From assembly GCA_007922305.1 (NCBI GenBank), contig ML677364.1, positions 23,047,326 to 23,111,325 of the forward strand: DNA of 64,000 nt, given 5' to 3'. This DNA comes from Dermatemys mawii. Taxonomy: Eukaryota > Chordata > Testudines > Dermatemydidae. This document shows positions 1 to 10,169 of this stretch, in pieces. Made by a program: the position numbers and the translations under genes. Every line of letters starts with the position of its first letter. Positions within the stretch are counted from its first letter, which is position 1. The notes beneath the pieces were generated by a model. The model was not told where the DNA came from and searched no databases. It worked only from the letters and a program-made list of their open reading frames with translations.

Positions 1-1875
1 TTTGTACTCTGGGCCATGTCATCCAGAATTTCTGGAAGAATCCAGCTACTGCTGGAAAGTTACTAAACTATTTCCCACCAACCTGACTCACTTAGGACAT
101 GCTAGGGTAACTGACCAGCATCATTTATCCTACTAAATAAATTACTTCTCTTGAATTGGTACCTAGGCTTTTTAGTTTCCAATAAATAATTAATAGAACA
201 GAAATGGAAAGATGAAGTTGTAGATGGCATTTTTATTTTGGCTATTTTAAGTAGTGCCTGGTATTTTCTAAAAAATTCCCTGTGAAGTTGCAGTTATAGC
301 TATTAATGATAGGGATAATAAAACATTAATCAAATCTTTACAACTTTAAATATGGAATTGTGTCTCATTAGAGTGTATAACAATCTTAAATGCAATCTTA
401 CTTGTAGGGCTTTTTTCATTTTAATTATATTTGCCTTTTAGGAATTTAAAATGACTTTATATATAAATGAATATACTTACAAATCCTTGTTTCACTGTAG
501 GCTCTTGTTTAAAAGATCACCGTCATGATTTACAGTATTCTAAAATAATGACAAAACAAATTGATATAGCACTTAGTATATTTTACAATGACCTGGCAAA
601 GTAGTATTCTACTTTGTCAATATAAAAATCATTCAGTGTATTCTGTCAAGTGAAACTACAGTTTTATGTAAAGACAGAACCAATGTGTGTGTTTATTCAT
701 TTTAAAAATAACATGATTTTTAAATAATCAAGATAAAAGGCCACATATTTATTAATATTTAGCACAATTCTCATTACTCAGAGAATGTTATGCAACTATT
801 GCCATTATACTGCTGATGTTTAGCTCTTTGCATTAATTTAATGTGCACAAATAATCTTGCATATTTCAAATGTTCCTATACTTAATTTTCTTCAAATTGA
901 ATATGACTCTCTACAACACTAATAATGAGCAACAGTGCCCTTTCCCCAAATTCCAAAAACTAGTAAACGAACAAACAAAACTTAGACAGCCACAAATCAT
1001 TTATGAGGCTTCTTTTAAAACTGATTTCCTAACTGTGGAGCTTTACAGTTGAATACTGATAGTCGGTATTGAGCTAAGTGCCCAAAGACATAGAAAAGAG
1101 CTATTTTCCTGAGTTTTTCTACAGACTTTGAGACCAACTTCTTTCTTAAGAGAATATATCTTTTCGACAAAGGATATACTTATAAACATTATATTTCCTT
1201 TAGGAACAAGAGCATTCCTTGATAATGTTTTTATTAATAATAACAAATGGGCCATTATGCTATGTTATTATTTGTTTCTTCCCAGCTGAGATATTTATGT
1301 TTCAGAAGGTCAAACATCTTAGCAAAAAGAGAGTGTTTAATCTGAATCGTCTGGTTGGGCTTTATTGTAAATCTAACTGAAGGGAGGTCAGTTAAAGATA
1401 GGTGGCATATTCAAAGCATCAGATACCTGTAGATGGTCCATAGGGAAATTATTCATAAGTTTCTTCTCAGGTATTGTGCTGTGAAATTAACATCTAGGAA
1501 AGGATGTGGAAGGGAGAATTAACTGTTCAGTTAGCCGGAGGATTTGAATTAAAATGTGAAATAAATAGCTTTCCAGGTCAAAATGTTAGGCAAGATGACA
1601 ATGATTAACTTTGCAGTGATTGCATTTAGAATGGTTTGTTGGAAATTTTAAGTGTCTTGATCAGAACTTTATGTCCCCATGACAAGTCTTGGGAAGGAGA
1701 AAAAGATATAAGATATTCTGCTGACATGGGCTCTGCATGTATCTGGCATCAAATTAAACTGAGAAGGCCAACAAACATACCTCACTGATGGGACTGATGT
1801 GGTCACCGATACATCACTAAGACATTCTGGCCTGGAAAGGTTTAAAAAACATTTGTAATGACTAGTGATAGATTC
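1..1875. other. AT-rich intergenic DNA, no gene seen
   Basis: I recognise no gene, RNA or repeat here. The open frames are short and closed by frequent stops, as expected in AT-rich DNA. No microsatellite or GC-rich patch is present. Confidence 0.6.
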
Positions 1876-1937
1876 AACACTGATCATGCAGATCCAGACT
1901 AACATGGCTACCCCTCTGATACTTAACACTGATCATG
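1876..1937 (-). mobile_element. 36-bp Penelope-like stub with 13-bp target-site duplication
   Basis: The 13-mer AACACTGATCATG occurs at 1876-1888 and again at 1925-1937. Between the two copies lie 36 bp (1889-1924) whose complement reads as the GGTAGCCATGTTAGTCTGG terminus that I associate with turtle Penelope-like retroelements. Identical flanking direct repeats around a retroelement terminus are what target-primed reverse transcription leaves. The duplication is seen directly. The family assignment rests on recognised motif similarity. Confidence 0.7.
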
Positions 1938-2211
1938 GTTCATTGATAAAAGTGAGAGCTTCTCAGTGTTGGAATGGCTATGTCCATTGATCATTATAGT
2001 GGTGCTGGCTTACAGCAGCTATAGTTATTGGGATGCTAAAACACTTGTTACTAAACTTCTGTGGCCACAGGACATAGAATTCATAGATTTTCAAGGCCAA
2101 AAAGGGACCATAGTATCTAATTTGATTTTTGGCATAACACAGGCCTTAGAATTTCACCCAATAATTCTTACACTGAGTCAAATAACTTGTGTTGAATCAG
2201 AGCATAACTTT

Positions 2212-2560
2212 TAGAAAGACATCAGTCTTGAATTAAAATTTTGAGTGATGGAGAAACCATCAGATACCTTGGTAAGTTGTTCCAGTTAATTGTCCTCATT
2301 ATTAAAAACCTGCCTTATTTCCAGTTTGAATTTGATTGTTTCCACTTCCAGTGATTGGATCTTGCTATGCCTTTTCATGTTAGATTCAATCACTGGTGGA
2401 AACCAAGCAAATTCAAACTGGAAATAAGGCACACGTTTTTAATCAAAGAACCTCCTAAGACCAGATACCTTGCCCCCAAATAAGCACTGATAGATTATGA
2501 TCACATCATCTCTTAACCTTCTCTTTGATAACCTGAATAGATTGAGCTTCTTAAATCTGG
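2212..2560 (-). mobile_element. CR1 LINE 3' region, antisense, internally rearranged
   Basis: Read on the minus strand this matches the CR1 3' region that is abundant in sauropsids. Signature blocks on the plus strand are CCTTATTTCCAGTTTGAATT near 2312, the block ending CAGTGATTGGATC near 2360, and CTTAACCTTCTCTTTG near 2513, all in the expected antisense order. The middle is disturbed: from about 2383 to 2444 one CR1 block reappears in the opposite orientation. The copy carries no open reading frame and is decayed. Confidence 0.75.
2302..2444. repeat. Inverted duplication inside the CR1 copy
   Basis: The left arm (about 2302-2362) and right arm (about 2384-2444) are near-perfect reverse complements. 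They share ATTAAAAAC, CCTTATTTCCAGTTTGAATT, TTTCCAC and CAGTGATTG, with small indels. The loop is roughly 20-25 nt. The arms together would fold into a hairpin with a stem of about 60 bp. An intact CR1 copy does not contain this arrangement. Confidence 0.8.
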
Positions 2561-3622
2561 ATCAGTTTTTGGACCATAGAACCACTTTGATATTGAGATA
2601 AATGGCATTAGTGATTCACTTGGTGGCATTTTTCTCTCTGTGGAAGTATTGATAATATTCAAACATGGAATGAAGATTGACAGTGCTGAAGTAAGTAGCA
2701 CCTTCTTATGAAATATCAAACTGAGGTCCTAACTTCAGCTATTCAAAATGCATCTTCTTCAAATGCTGGAATAGCTATGAACTGGGGACTCTGAGAGAGC
2801 TTGAGAGAGAATAGCAAAACTAGTCCCGAAACTTTTTCAAGAATCTGAACAAAATGTTAGCTAAAGTAAAAGAAAAAAAATGTCTAGTAAATGAAAACAA
2901 TTTTTCTTCACTAGGAAGCAAAGAAATGTCATGTTGGAGATGAAATATTATTAATAAATAATCTGAAATACATATTAATTATGAGAAACAAAACTTTTAA
3001 TATTATACAGTATAAAAAGGAACAGAATTAGCCAGCAGGTTAATAATTAATATTTCAAAAGCTAATCGAAATAAAATCTTTTATGTTTATTAGTTACATT
3101 CCTATATACATTGCAACAGCATGTGCTCATGGGCTAAAAGAATAGAAATAAAGTGTAAACAATCAAACTGAATGGGTGAATAAAACCTGAAATGTAGCTA
3201 TATTTAAAAAGAGCAAAGAAAATAGATGAAAATATTGTACATTTTATAAACACAACTATAGAAAATCATTTCTTTGTACTTTTAGACTTTTGGGGCATGT
3301 TTCAAGTGGCTTTTGTTGTCAGAAGAGAGACTGTAGAGATAGCATATTAATTACCCCTCCAATAAGTGACATTTCATTTGCTCAGTTTATTGGACAAAAG
3401 ATCCTTTCCCCAACTTCTACAAGCACCACCTGGGATCTGAAATTCAAGCTTTTCTGCTTCTTACATAATTTTCAGTAATACTCTGTAATCAGAATTTAGC
3501 TTTCAAATTTTGCTGATGTATTAAGCAGAAAGAATCCAGCTGTTTCGTACTTAATTGTATTATGTCTGCAATCCAAAGAGCATTAAAAATGTGGTGTGGT
3601 TAGTGGAGTACAACACCCAGGG
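2561..3622. other. Intergenic DNA, no gene seen
   Basis: AT-rich sequence with no recognisable gene or repeat beyond the end of the CR1 copy. It includes an A- and T-rich stretch around 2860-3260. Confidence 0.55.
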
Positions 3623-3658
3623 AAATGGCATTCTCTGATGAGAAAGAGAATGCCATTT
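3623..3658. repeat. Perfect 14-bp hairpin
   Basis: AAATGGCATTCTCT at 3623-3636 is exactly reverse-complemented at 3645-3658, leaving an 8-nt loop. The pairing stops outside these arms, so the stem is too short for a typical microRNA precursor. No U-tract or transcription unit marks it as a terminator, a category not expected in a vertebrate genome. Confidence 0.85.
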
Positions 3659-3989
3659 TGATTTTCTAGATAATCATTTGTATGACCAAGGCAGCATTTT
3701 AACTGTTTGTGAAATTGGTAGCTCTGAGAACCAGGAACTGTGTGGCCAGGTGTTCATGATTATCTTGGTCCTGAGCTGCAAATTACCCTCTTATTACGGT
3801 TAAGATTTCTTAATTGGTTCTCAATACTTAAATATGCTGAAGTGATTTTTAGGCTGTAAAGTTCTTTTGTGATATGTATAAAATGTTCATTGAGGAAGAG
3901 AACAAGACCAACAGACTTGCTGCATTTTTGATCTAATCTAATTTTGACCTCACAGCTCCAGATATAACAGACTAACATCTAGGGAACAA

Positions 3990-4800
3990 CCTTGTTGTTC
4001 TTCATCAAACATATTGTCATACATTTGGAATGGCTCACGACCATGAGTGCCAGCCTCAGGTTAGACTGTCAAAACGCACAGCGGAGACTCCAAACTGGTG
4101 GTATGTTCTATAATTAGATTTCACCAACCCAGTAACAAGTGTGAAGTCCTAAGCATAAAACAGTCTTACCACAGAGTCACAGACAGTCCCCAGGGGCATT
4201 CCAGTCTATGTTGCCATCTATCAACTATGCGACAGAAGATCACTTTATATCAAAAGTCACTACAGTATTCCGGTTACTCCCAATCCAAAAGGGCCAGTCA
4301 CTTACCCCAGGTCATTTGTACTCAGATCGCAAACCAAAGACAATGACTGTAGACAATCCTGTAATAAATTAACTAAAGAAATTAACTAAGAAAAGAAATG
4401 ACAGTTATTTACAAGATTAAAACAGGAAACACACATGCACAAATAAGGTACAGTCTTAGATTTAAAAAGGTAACAATCCCCGACAAGGAGAAACTGTGTC
4501 TCTTTATGCTGTCTGGACACTGAGAGGGCAAGGATTCCTAAATATAAACAAGAGATTCCTATGCTGCTTGCCCTAAATTTCCCCTCTCCTCACCCCAGAA
4601 TCCAAGCCGATGGGATAAATTCATGTGCAGACCTCTCCTTCCTGGTGGGAATGCAGAATGCTGTCAGCAAGGTGCCTGTCCTTTGTTGTCAGACAATGCC
4701 TGATCTGCCTTCAATGAGCTGTCTTGTGTGGAGTACAAGCACTTTACCTTAATAAATGCTTCTTTTCCTGTTTGGCAAGTTACACTGTTACAGAGGTTTA
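3990..4800. repeat. Possible interspersed repeat, class unresolved
   Basis: This roughly 800-bp block differs in composition from its AT-rich neighbours and resembles dispersed sequence that I associate with turtle genomes, possibly an LTR-type element. An AATAAA hexamer at about 4751 would suit a polyadenylation site on the plus strand. I see no paired LTRs, primer-binding site or coding relics. Treat the class as unresolved. Confidence 0.3.
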
Positions 4801-5375
4801 CAATACATACACTCAATATAATTTATTGCCGGGGCTACACAGGTGGTAAGTAAGATCAATGCATGTAGCATCCTACAAGCATTCCATAAAATCTAAACTT
4901 TAAATGCAATCTTATAGTATTAATATTTTGTCTACTTTACTAACCAACAGGTAAGCTAGACTAGGTTACAGCTTTGCATTTGTCAGTATTCATTGAGGCC
5001 CCAGACCTTTGGCATGAGCTGGCATCTGGTCAGTCTTTTCTAAGTACAGTAATCCAGGAAAATTAGAAAACAATCCACTGAATCCCAAAGCTCACTTGGA
5101 GCAGGGAGTTAACTGAATGGCTGTCAAGTTTCTCTGAAAGTAAATCAATTGTCAGCATTTTTTCCATCTTGGAATAAAGAGAGATGGCTACAGAATGGAC
5201 ATGACGGGAATTTAGGGTTATCATGAAAAACAAAAGGATCATCATTTATTATGACTGACTATCATTGATATTATTAGCAACTAAAGATCATAATCAGGAT
5301 CAGGGCTCCATCCTGCTAGGCAGTGTACCAGCACAAAGGAAGATGCAATCACTGACCTAAAGAGATTTCACTGCA
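4801..5375. other. Intergenic DNA, no gene seen
   Basis: No recognisable gene, RNA or repeat. Open frames are short. Confidence 0.5.
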
Positions 5376-5520
5376 CCGCTTCCCGCAGCCCCCATTGGAC
5401 TGGGACAGTGAACTGCGGCCAGTGGGAGCCATGATCGGCGAACCGCCGGGTAAACAAAGCGGCGGGGCCCGCTAAGGGTGCTTACCCTGCGGTCCCGCGT
5501 GCCAACATTGGTGATCCCTG
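5376..5520 (+). mobile_element. hAT-type DNA transposon terminal fragment
   Basis: This is a GC-rich island in AT-rich DNA. It ends in GTGATCCCTG at 5520, whose complement CAGGGATCAC is a typical hAT terminal inverted repeat start. The body (CCCGCAGCCCCCATTGG and CAGTGGGAGCC-type blocks, then a GGCGGGGCCCGC block) matches non-autonomous hAT elements common in turtles. No opposite terminus is visible, so this is a fragment. Several CpGs survive. Confidence 0.6.
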
Positions 5521-5956
5521 AACTTGATGTTCCCAAACATTTGAAAGCTTAAATGAGTTATCTCTGAATGCCACTTACTCTAGCCATTGCTAACTGGTTG
5601 ATTTCTTGTAGCCAAAGTGGACTTTGAGGATGGACTGGAAGGCGGAAAGGGTAATTGTCTTACAGATTACTTCAGAGGATATTGCTAGTGCAAGGGGCAG
5701 CATTGAGGATGCCATGGATGGTATTTACTAATCATCAAACAAACCACCAACAGGCTCAGAAGAACAGGTAGACATTAGATGGGAAAGTATAGACAGTCAC
5801 TGGCACAGAACAGTAACAACAAAAGTAAAGGTAAATGCCTTGCTCTGGCCTTAAGCAGGTTTACTCTATTGCATAACCAAATATTACTGTGCCCAACCTG
5901 TAGACTGCACCCAGATGAACACAGCAACGAAGATGAACTGATCAAGTATAACTGAA
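5521..5956. other. Intergenic DNA, no gene seen
   Basis: No gene or confident repeat. The sequence is moderately AT-rich, with only short open frames. Confidence 0.5.
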
Positions 5957-6156
5957 TACAGATGCTCCTCGACTTATGCAAGTGTTCCGTTCTGGAACGC
6001 TTTGCGTAATTAAAATTTTGCGTAAGTTGAAAACATGTCTCCAACCCTTATGTAGGGGAAACACCCCAAAAAACCTCCTATTTCTATCTTACAGAACTTT
6101 TTCCATAAGCTTGGATTTGTTTAAGTCAACCTTACATAATTTGGAGAGCGTCTATA
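5957..6156. mobile_element. Tigger/pogo-type MITE with TA duplications
   Basis: A 196-bp element (5959-6154) is flanked by TA at 5957-5958 and 6155-6156, the target duplication of Tc1/mariner-Tigger transposons. The left end CAGATGCTCCTCGACTTATG pairs with the right end CATAATTTGGAGAGCGTCTA at 14 of 20 positions, and nearly all differences are C/T or G/A transitions, as expected from CpG decay. There is no transposase frame, so it is non-autonomous. Confidence 0.65.
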
Positions 6157-6347
6157 CGGAAATATAATGTGATCGGAAGGTGGAAATCTCAAACTCTCAA
6201 AATTAAGGAAATAAATGAATCATTGGGATACCTTACCTTGGGGTATGGTGGATTATCCATCAGTTGAAGTTTTTAAATCAGGGTTTGAGATCTTTGTAAA
6301 AATGTGTTCTAGCTCAAATAGATATTATGGGCTTGATGCAGGAACCA

Positions 6348-6765
6348 CGGAGGACATGACTACATGAACACTTACTACACAGTAAGCTGGGGTGTAACTC
6401 TACAGTGCTTCCACGTGCCACTCGCTAACTGTCCTTGTGAACACTGCTGCAATTCAGTAGAAGTTCCCTAATACACATTGCTGTACCTGGTATACTGTAT
6501 GTTAGTGTGCATTAGGGTGACCAGATGTCCTGATTTTATAGGGACAGTCCCGATTTGTGGGTCTTTTTCTTATATAGGCTCCTATTACCCCCCAACCCAT
6601 CCCGATTTTTCACATTTGCTGTCTGGTCACCTTAGTGTGCATTCAGGAATGTCTAGTGAACTACAGCAGAGTCAACACAGACAATTAGTGTGTAGCACTG
6701 TGAAGTGCTGTAGATTTACACCCGAGCTTGCTGTGCAGTAAGTATTTGTGTAGTCATGGCCTTAG
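6348..6765. mobile_element. Fold-back DNA transposon inserted in CR1
   Basis: The left arm (about 6348-6482) and right arm (about 6640-6765) are inverted copies of about 125-135 bp. Shared blocks, in mirrored order, include CATGACTACA, ACTTACT, CACAG-AAGCT, GGGTGTAA and CTCTGCTG-type runs. The arms start near the outer ends, so the element is almost all inverted repeat plus a short spacer. It split a CR1 tail and was itself split by a hAT MITE. I could not fix its target-site duplication, so its superfamily is open. Confidence 0.7.
6505..6642. mobile_element. 122-bp hAT-type MITE with perfect 8-bp duplication
   Basis: The element is 6513-6634. It begins TAGGGTGACCAGA and ends TCTGGTCACCTTA, a near-perfect terminal inverted repeat. 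The flanking 8-mers GTGTGCAT at 6505-6512 and 6635-6642 are identical, the duplication length typical of hAT transposases. It has no coding capacity. A close relative lies at 56441-56563. It is the youngest layer of the nest CR1, fold-back element, MITE. Confidence 0.9.
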
Positions 6766-7094
6766 TGAAATGCTATGGCTTGTGTTAAGCAGGACAGACT
6801 GATTGATCACAATGGTCACTTTTCTGGCCTTAAAAATCTATGGATCCCAACTGTACAAGTTGCAAAAAAACCAAATCAAATATTGAATGCAAAAAACAAT
6901 ATTTATGTAACATTAAGGCTGCGCACCTAAGCATGCAAACCAGGAGACTGGTGTCAAAGCAGGCATAGCTCTGGCTTCTATGTGGGCATTAGGTATCAGT
7001 TTTTAATTACATGACTGGTCAGAAGATTCTGGGGTAAGAACAGAATAAGGAGCTAAGGATTTGAGCCTGTGTTTATAGGGGTCACATATCCATA

Positions 7095-7200
7095 AAACTA
7101 GGTGCATATTTAGCAAAGCATATAAGTAACTGCTTCATTATAACTTGACTTTAATGGGACTTAAGCAACTATTTAAATGTTTTGCTGAATTGGGGTATTC
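7095..7200. repeat. Palindromic sauropsid repeat copy
   Basis: Mirrored blocks surround a CTTGACTTTAATGGGACTT core: TTTAGCAAAGCAT on one side and ATGTTTTGCTGAAT on the other, together with AAGTAACTGCTT and TTAAGCAACTATTTAA. This is a decayed copy of a family in which a TTAAGCAC-type arm is mirrored around a CATTGACTTCAATGG centre. It looks like a very old MITE. Confidence 0.55.
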
Positions 7201-8705
7201 AGCAGCATATGTAGGAGGTTTTCTGCACTGCAAATACTTGAAAACATTTTTTTAGAAACCATCACTACAACCACAGATAATTTTGGCGGCTCACTACTAC
7301 AAAACACATGGCCAAGGAACATTGTGTGAAACTTCCTTTAAATCCATCTATTTATCTATCTTAGGGTTTTATAGTGTCCTCCATCACCAGAGTATCTCAG
7401 CATCTTCCATGTAAAATCAAAAGCAGTAACAAATTCCTTCTGGACTTTGTGGAGACTTTGCTACTCCTCCCTAAGCAGGGTAAAAATTCAGGGCGGGGGG
7501 TAAAGTTTTTCTTTTTGATTTTTTTAAAACTTAATTTCCTCTTTTCATTGGTATTGGTCGTGGTAGTGTTTGTTGGGAGGAAGGCAGTGTCAGTGTTGTG
7601 AGAGCCTGTTTAAACACTTCTTAAATGGCCAGAGTGCTATTTGTGTGGTAAAGTAAGGGGCTTTCTCTCATCCCTGCCTCCTGCTGCCCCAAGGTTCAGT
7701 ACATTATAAAAAATCCCAGAAAACATTCCATTACTATGGCACAGAGGGAGAGAATCTTTTAAAATGAACATTTTTTCTTGTTCCTGCGTAATTGGCTTAC
7801 ATAAATTAAGAGCTCCTCTATTTGACTATCTTTTTCTGAGTTCAGAATTTCTTCTTTATATTTTCAGCTTTGAAATAGTTTAGACTGTGCAGGAGGCACT
7901 CTATAACACAAAGAAACTTACAAAAGTGACAGAACACTATTACAAAATGAAAAGAAAGAAGATATTAAGAGGTGAATGGTGATGTACAGAAGTGGAAACT
8001 GAAATAGAACCACTTTTTTCAGAGACTTCTTAAAAGAACTCTCTTTCTATCACTCTCCTTCCACCATCTCCCATTCCCTACAGATTTTTCAGGTAAAACC
8101 TTATACTCTAAGTGTTATTCTAGCATTGAAATATTCATCAGCTCTGCAGCCTTAGCTTAAAGGAAAGAGAAGAGCCAATAAAAGGAAAAAGATGATTGAT
8201 ATTTTATGAGAGGAAGGAGCCCAGTTCTGTCTAGCTTTAAAAATTAGGTGGATTCGAGAAAGAACTATATCACAATATACAATATATTAGTGCTCTTTCT
8301 GTAGAACTATAACTAATGATGTAATGTGTAAGAAGGGTACATTCACTGTTGAATGTGACAATGAGTCACAATGCAATAAATATCAGTAAGAAGAAAGCCA
8401 TACTGAATTTTTATTCAGCACCATGAGGATCTCGACCTATTTTACTTGGAGCTATGCAAGTATCATTGCCTGCACAAAACAAAGCAATATCTAAAAGCAG
8501 AGGCACAAAATGCGTACTCCAGAAATGGAAAGAGGGAGAAATGCTAATTGTCTTTCATTTCATGTGACATGGTCCATGCCAGATGCATCAATGGAGAGAA
8601 AACTATGCAAAGGAGGGAAGAAGAGGTCACTCTTTTGCATCCCCTACCCATCAGGCACCACAAAGGGTGCTCTGCCTCCAAAGGCTGCATGAACGAGAAG
8701 GGGCT
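7201..8705. other. Intergenic DNA, no gene seen
   Basis: No recognisable gene or RNA. There are pyrimidine-rich runs near 8040-8090. A pair of overlapping short open frames near 8510-8770 resembles nothing known and is treated as chance. Confidence 0.5.
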
Positions 8706-8900
8706 AGAGATTAAAGCTGGTCAGGAGTTTTTCAGAGATCTGTTTTTTTCTCCCAAACTGACAATTTGCTGAAATGGAAACTGTTGGAAAAACAGGACAA
8801 ATTTTGATCAATTTTGATCAATTTTCCATGTCAAAAAGTTAATGGAAAACTTTTTTTAGAATTGTCAATGAGTCTTGTTTTGATGTTGAAAAAAATGGGG
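8706..8900. repeat. Old dispersed repeat of the AGCTGGTCA-AAAATTTT type
   Basis: It opens with AAAGCTGGTCAGGAGTTTTT and continues as alternating GAAA/TTTT words with a tandem TTTTGATCAA at about 8803-8822. Three similar tracts occur in the window (about 9585, 13245 and 56765), so this is a repeat family and not chance low complexity. It resembles an old fold-back repeat of sauropsids. Confidence 0.45.
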
Positions 8901-9584
8901 GTTATATATCTTAGGAGAGAGGGACTTATGGGGAAAGGGCAGATAGTAAGGTCAAAGCTGCTTGATAAGTGCAATTCATCTCATGGCTCTGTAGTTTACT
9001 TTTGCACGTAGATATCTTATTTATCCTGTACATTACAGAAAAAACTGTAGCATTATTGCAGTTTCTATTATGCAATATAAACCAGATACACTGATTACTT
9101 TTAAACCTCAAGCAGATTCCTAAGTGAAATGATTAATTTTGAATCTAAGATACCAGAACTACTTTCTATTCGCATAACATTTTGTTCACTGATCTATTGA
9201 ACTGCACGGTCACTCCCATTTATGTGAGGTAAGATATCTAGATGCCTCTTATCCTTGACCGTTTCACAGTTTGGGTAAATATATTGGTTATGGAACAGAA
9301 ATTGAACTGGTAGCATTGATGGATCATCTGTAAATGAATTAAGATAGAGTCTAGACTGACATTGTTAGATCTATCAGCTTCCTTCAGTACATGAGGTGCT
9401 GTTGATTCAACAGCAGACTACGGTAAGAGTGGATGGGTTCAGTCTTGGGAGACTCCATTGTTTCCTTTAGGAGAATTCCCAGGGTATGTGTGGGGAGGTT
9501 GCCTCTCCTTCAGAGATATCATGTGGGGTTCATGTTTAACATTTTGTTCGGTGTGTACATGAGGCACTGTGAAGATTAATGAAA

Positions 9585-9800
9585 GGACTGGTCAAAAATA
9601 CTGTTAAAACTGTTTTTGATTCAAAATTGGTTCTTTTGATTTAAAATTACCTATGGAAAGAGTTTTTATGTGAGGGTTTTTTGGTATTACCTTTTTTGAC
9701 AAACACAAACTGAAACAAAACAAACAAACCCCATGAAAACTGAACAGTTTTTGGTGTTTGGTTAAAAAGCAAAAAATGCTAGCAAAAAAGCAGAACAAAG
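9585..9800. repeat. Second copy of the AGCTGGTCA-AAAATTTT type repeat
   Basis: It opens GGACTGGTCAAAAATACTG and continues with GTTTTTGATTCAAAATTGG-type words and an A-rich AAACAAACAAACC stretch. The order and composition match the tract at 8706. No coding content. Confidence 0.4.
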
Positions 9801-9819
9801 TAATTTGAAAATGCTGTCA

Positions 9820-10035
9820 TGGTGCCTTATAGGATATGCACTACAGATGCTGCCTGCTCTCATTATACCCTATGGGACGGGTCCCCCACAGAAACCACAT
9901 CTTCCATGATGCAATGTGCTGGCTTAGCATGGGGAGACTATGGTGCATCATAGAAGGTGTAGTCCAGCCTAAGATCACAGACCATAGAGAACCATGGAGG
10001 TATGAGGCACCAGAACTCCCCTGAGGCACCTTGGT
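9820..10035. repeat. Palindromic MITE-like repeat
   Basis: CTTCCATGATGCA near 9900 is mirrored by TGCATCATAGAAG near 9945 (12 of 13 paired), and the outer ends show GGTGCCTTA against GAGGCACCTT. Words such as CTACAGATGCTGC and GGTGTAGTCCAG suit a dispersed hairpin family that I recognise from sauropsid DNA. Open frames run across it on both strands, which is usual for palindromes. Confidence 0.5.
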
Positions 10036-10108
10036 GATATTTCCAAATTAATATTTTTTGTTTTCAGGCAGAAGTTTTCAGTTTCTGCTTCTTCAGTTTC
10101 AAAAATGC

Positions 10109-10166
<58 letters not shown>
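10109..10166. repeat. Compound microsatellite (GT)11(GA)18
   Basis: A pure GT run (10109-10130) passes directly into a pure GA run (10131-10166). The repeat is uninterrupted and so is likely to vary in length between individuals. Confidence 0.97.

Positions 10167-10169
<3 letters not shown>

Larger units (their letters stand above)
6205..6850 (+). mobile_element. CR1 LINE 3' end split by a nested insertion
   Basis: CR1 3' signatures lie on both sides of a younger insertion. To the left (about 6205-6346) are GGTGGATTATCCATC, TTTTTAAATCAGGGTTTG and TTCTAGCTCAAATAG. To the right (about 6766-6850) are CTATGGCTTGTGTTA, TGATCACAATGGTCAC and TCTGGCCTTAAAAATCTATG. Together they read in register as one CR1 tail in sense orientation. 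The intervening 420 bp belong to a fold-back element. There is no coding capacity. Confidence 0.75.

Noticed and set aside
3623..3658. Hairpin as a microRNA precursor
   Set aside because: The perfect stem is only 14 bp with no extension; precursors need roughly 22 or more paired bases.
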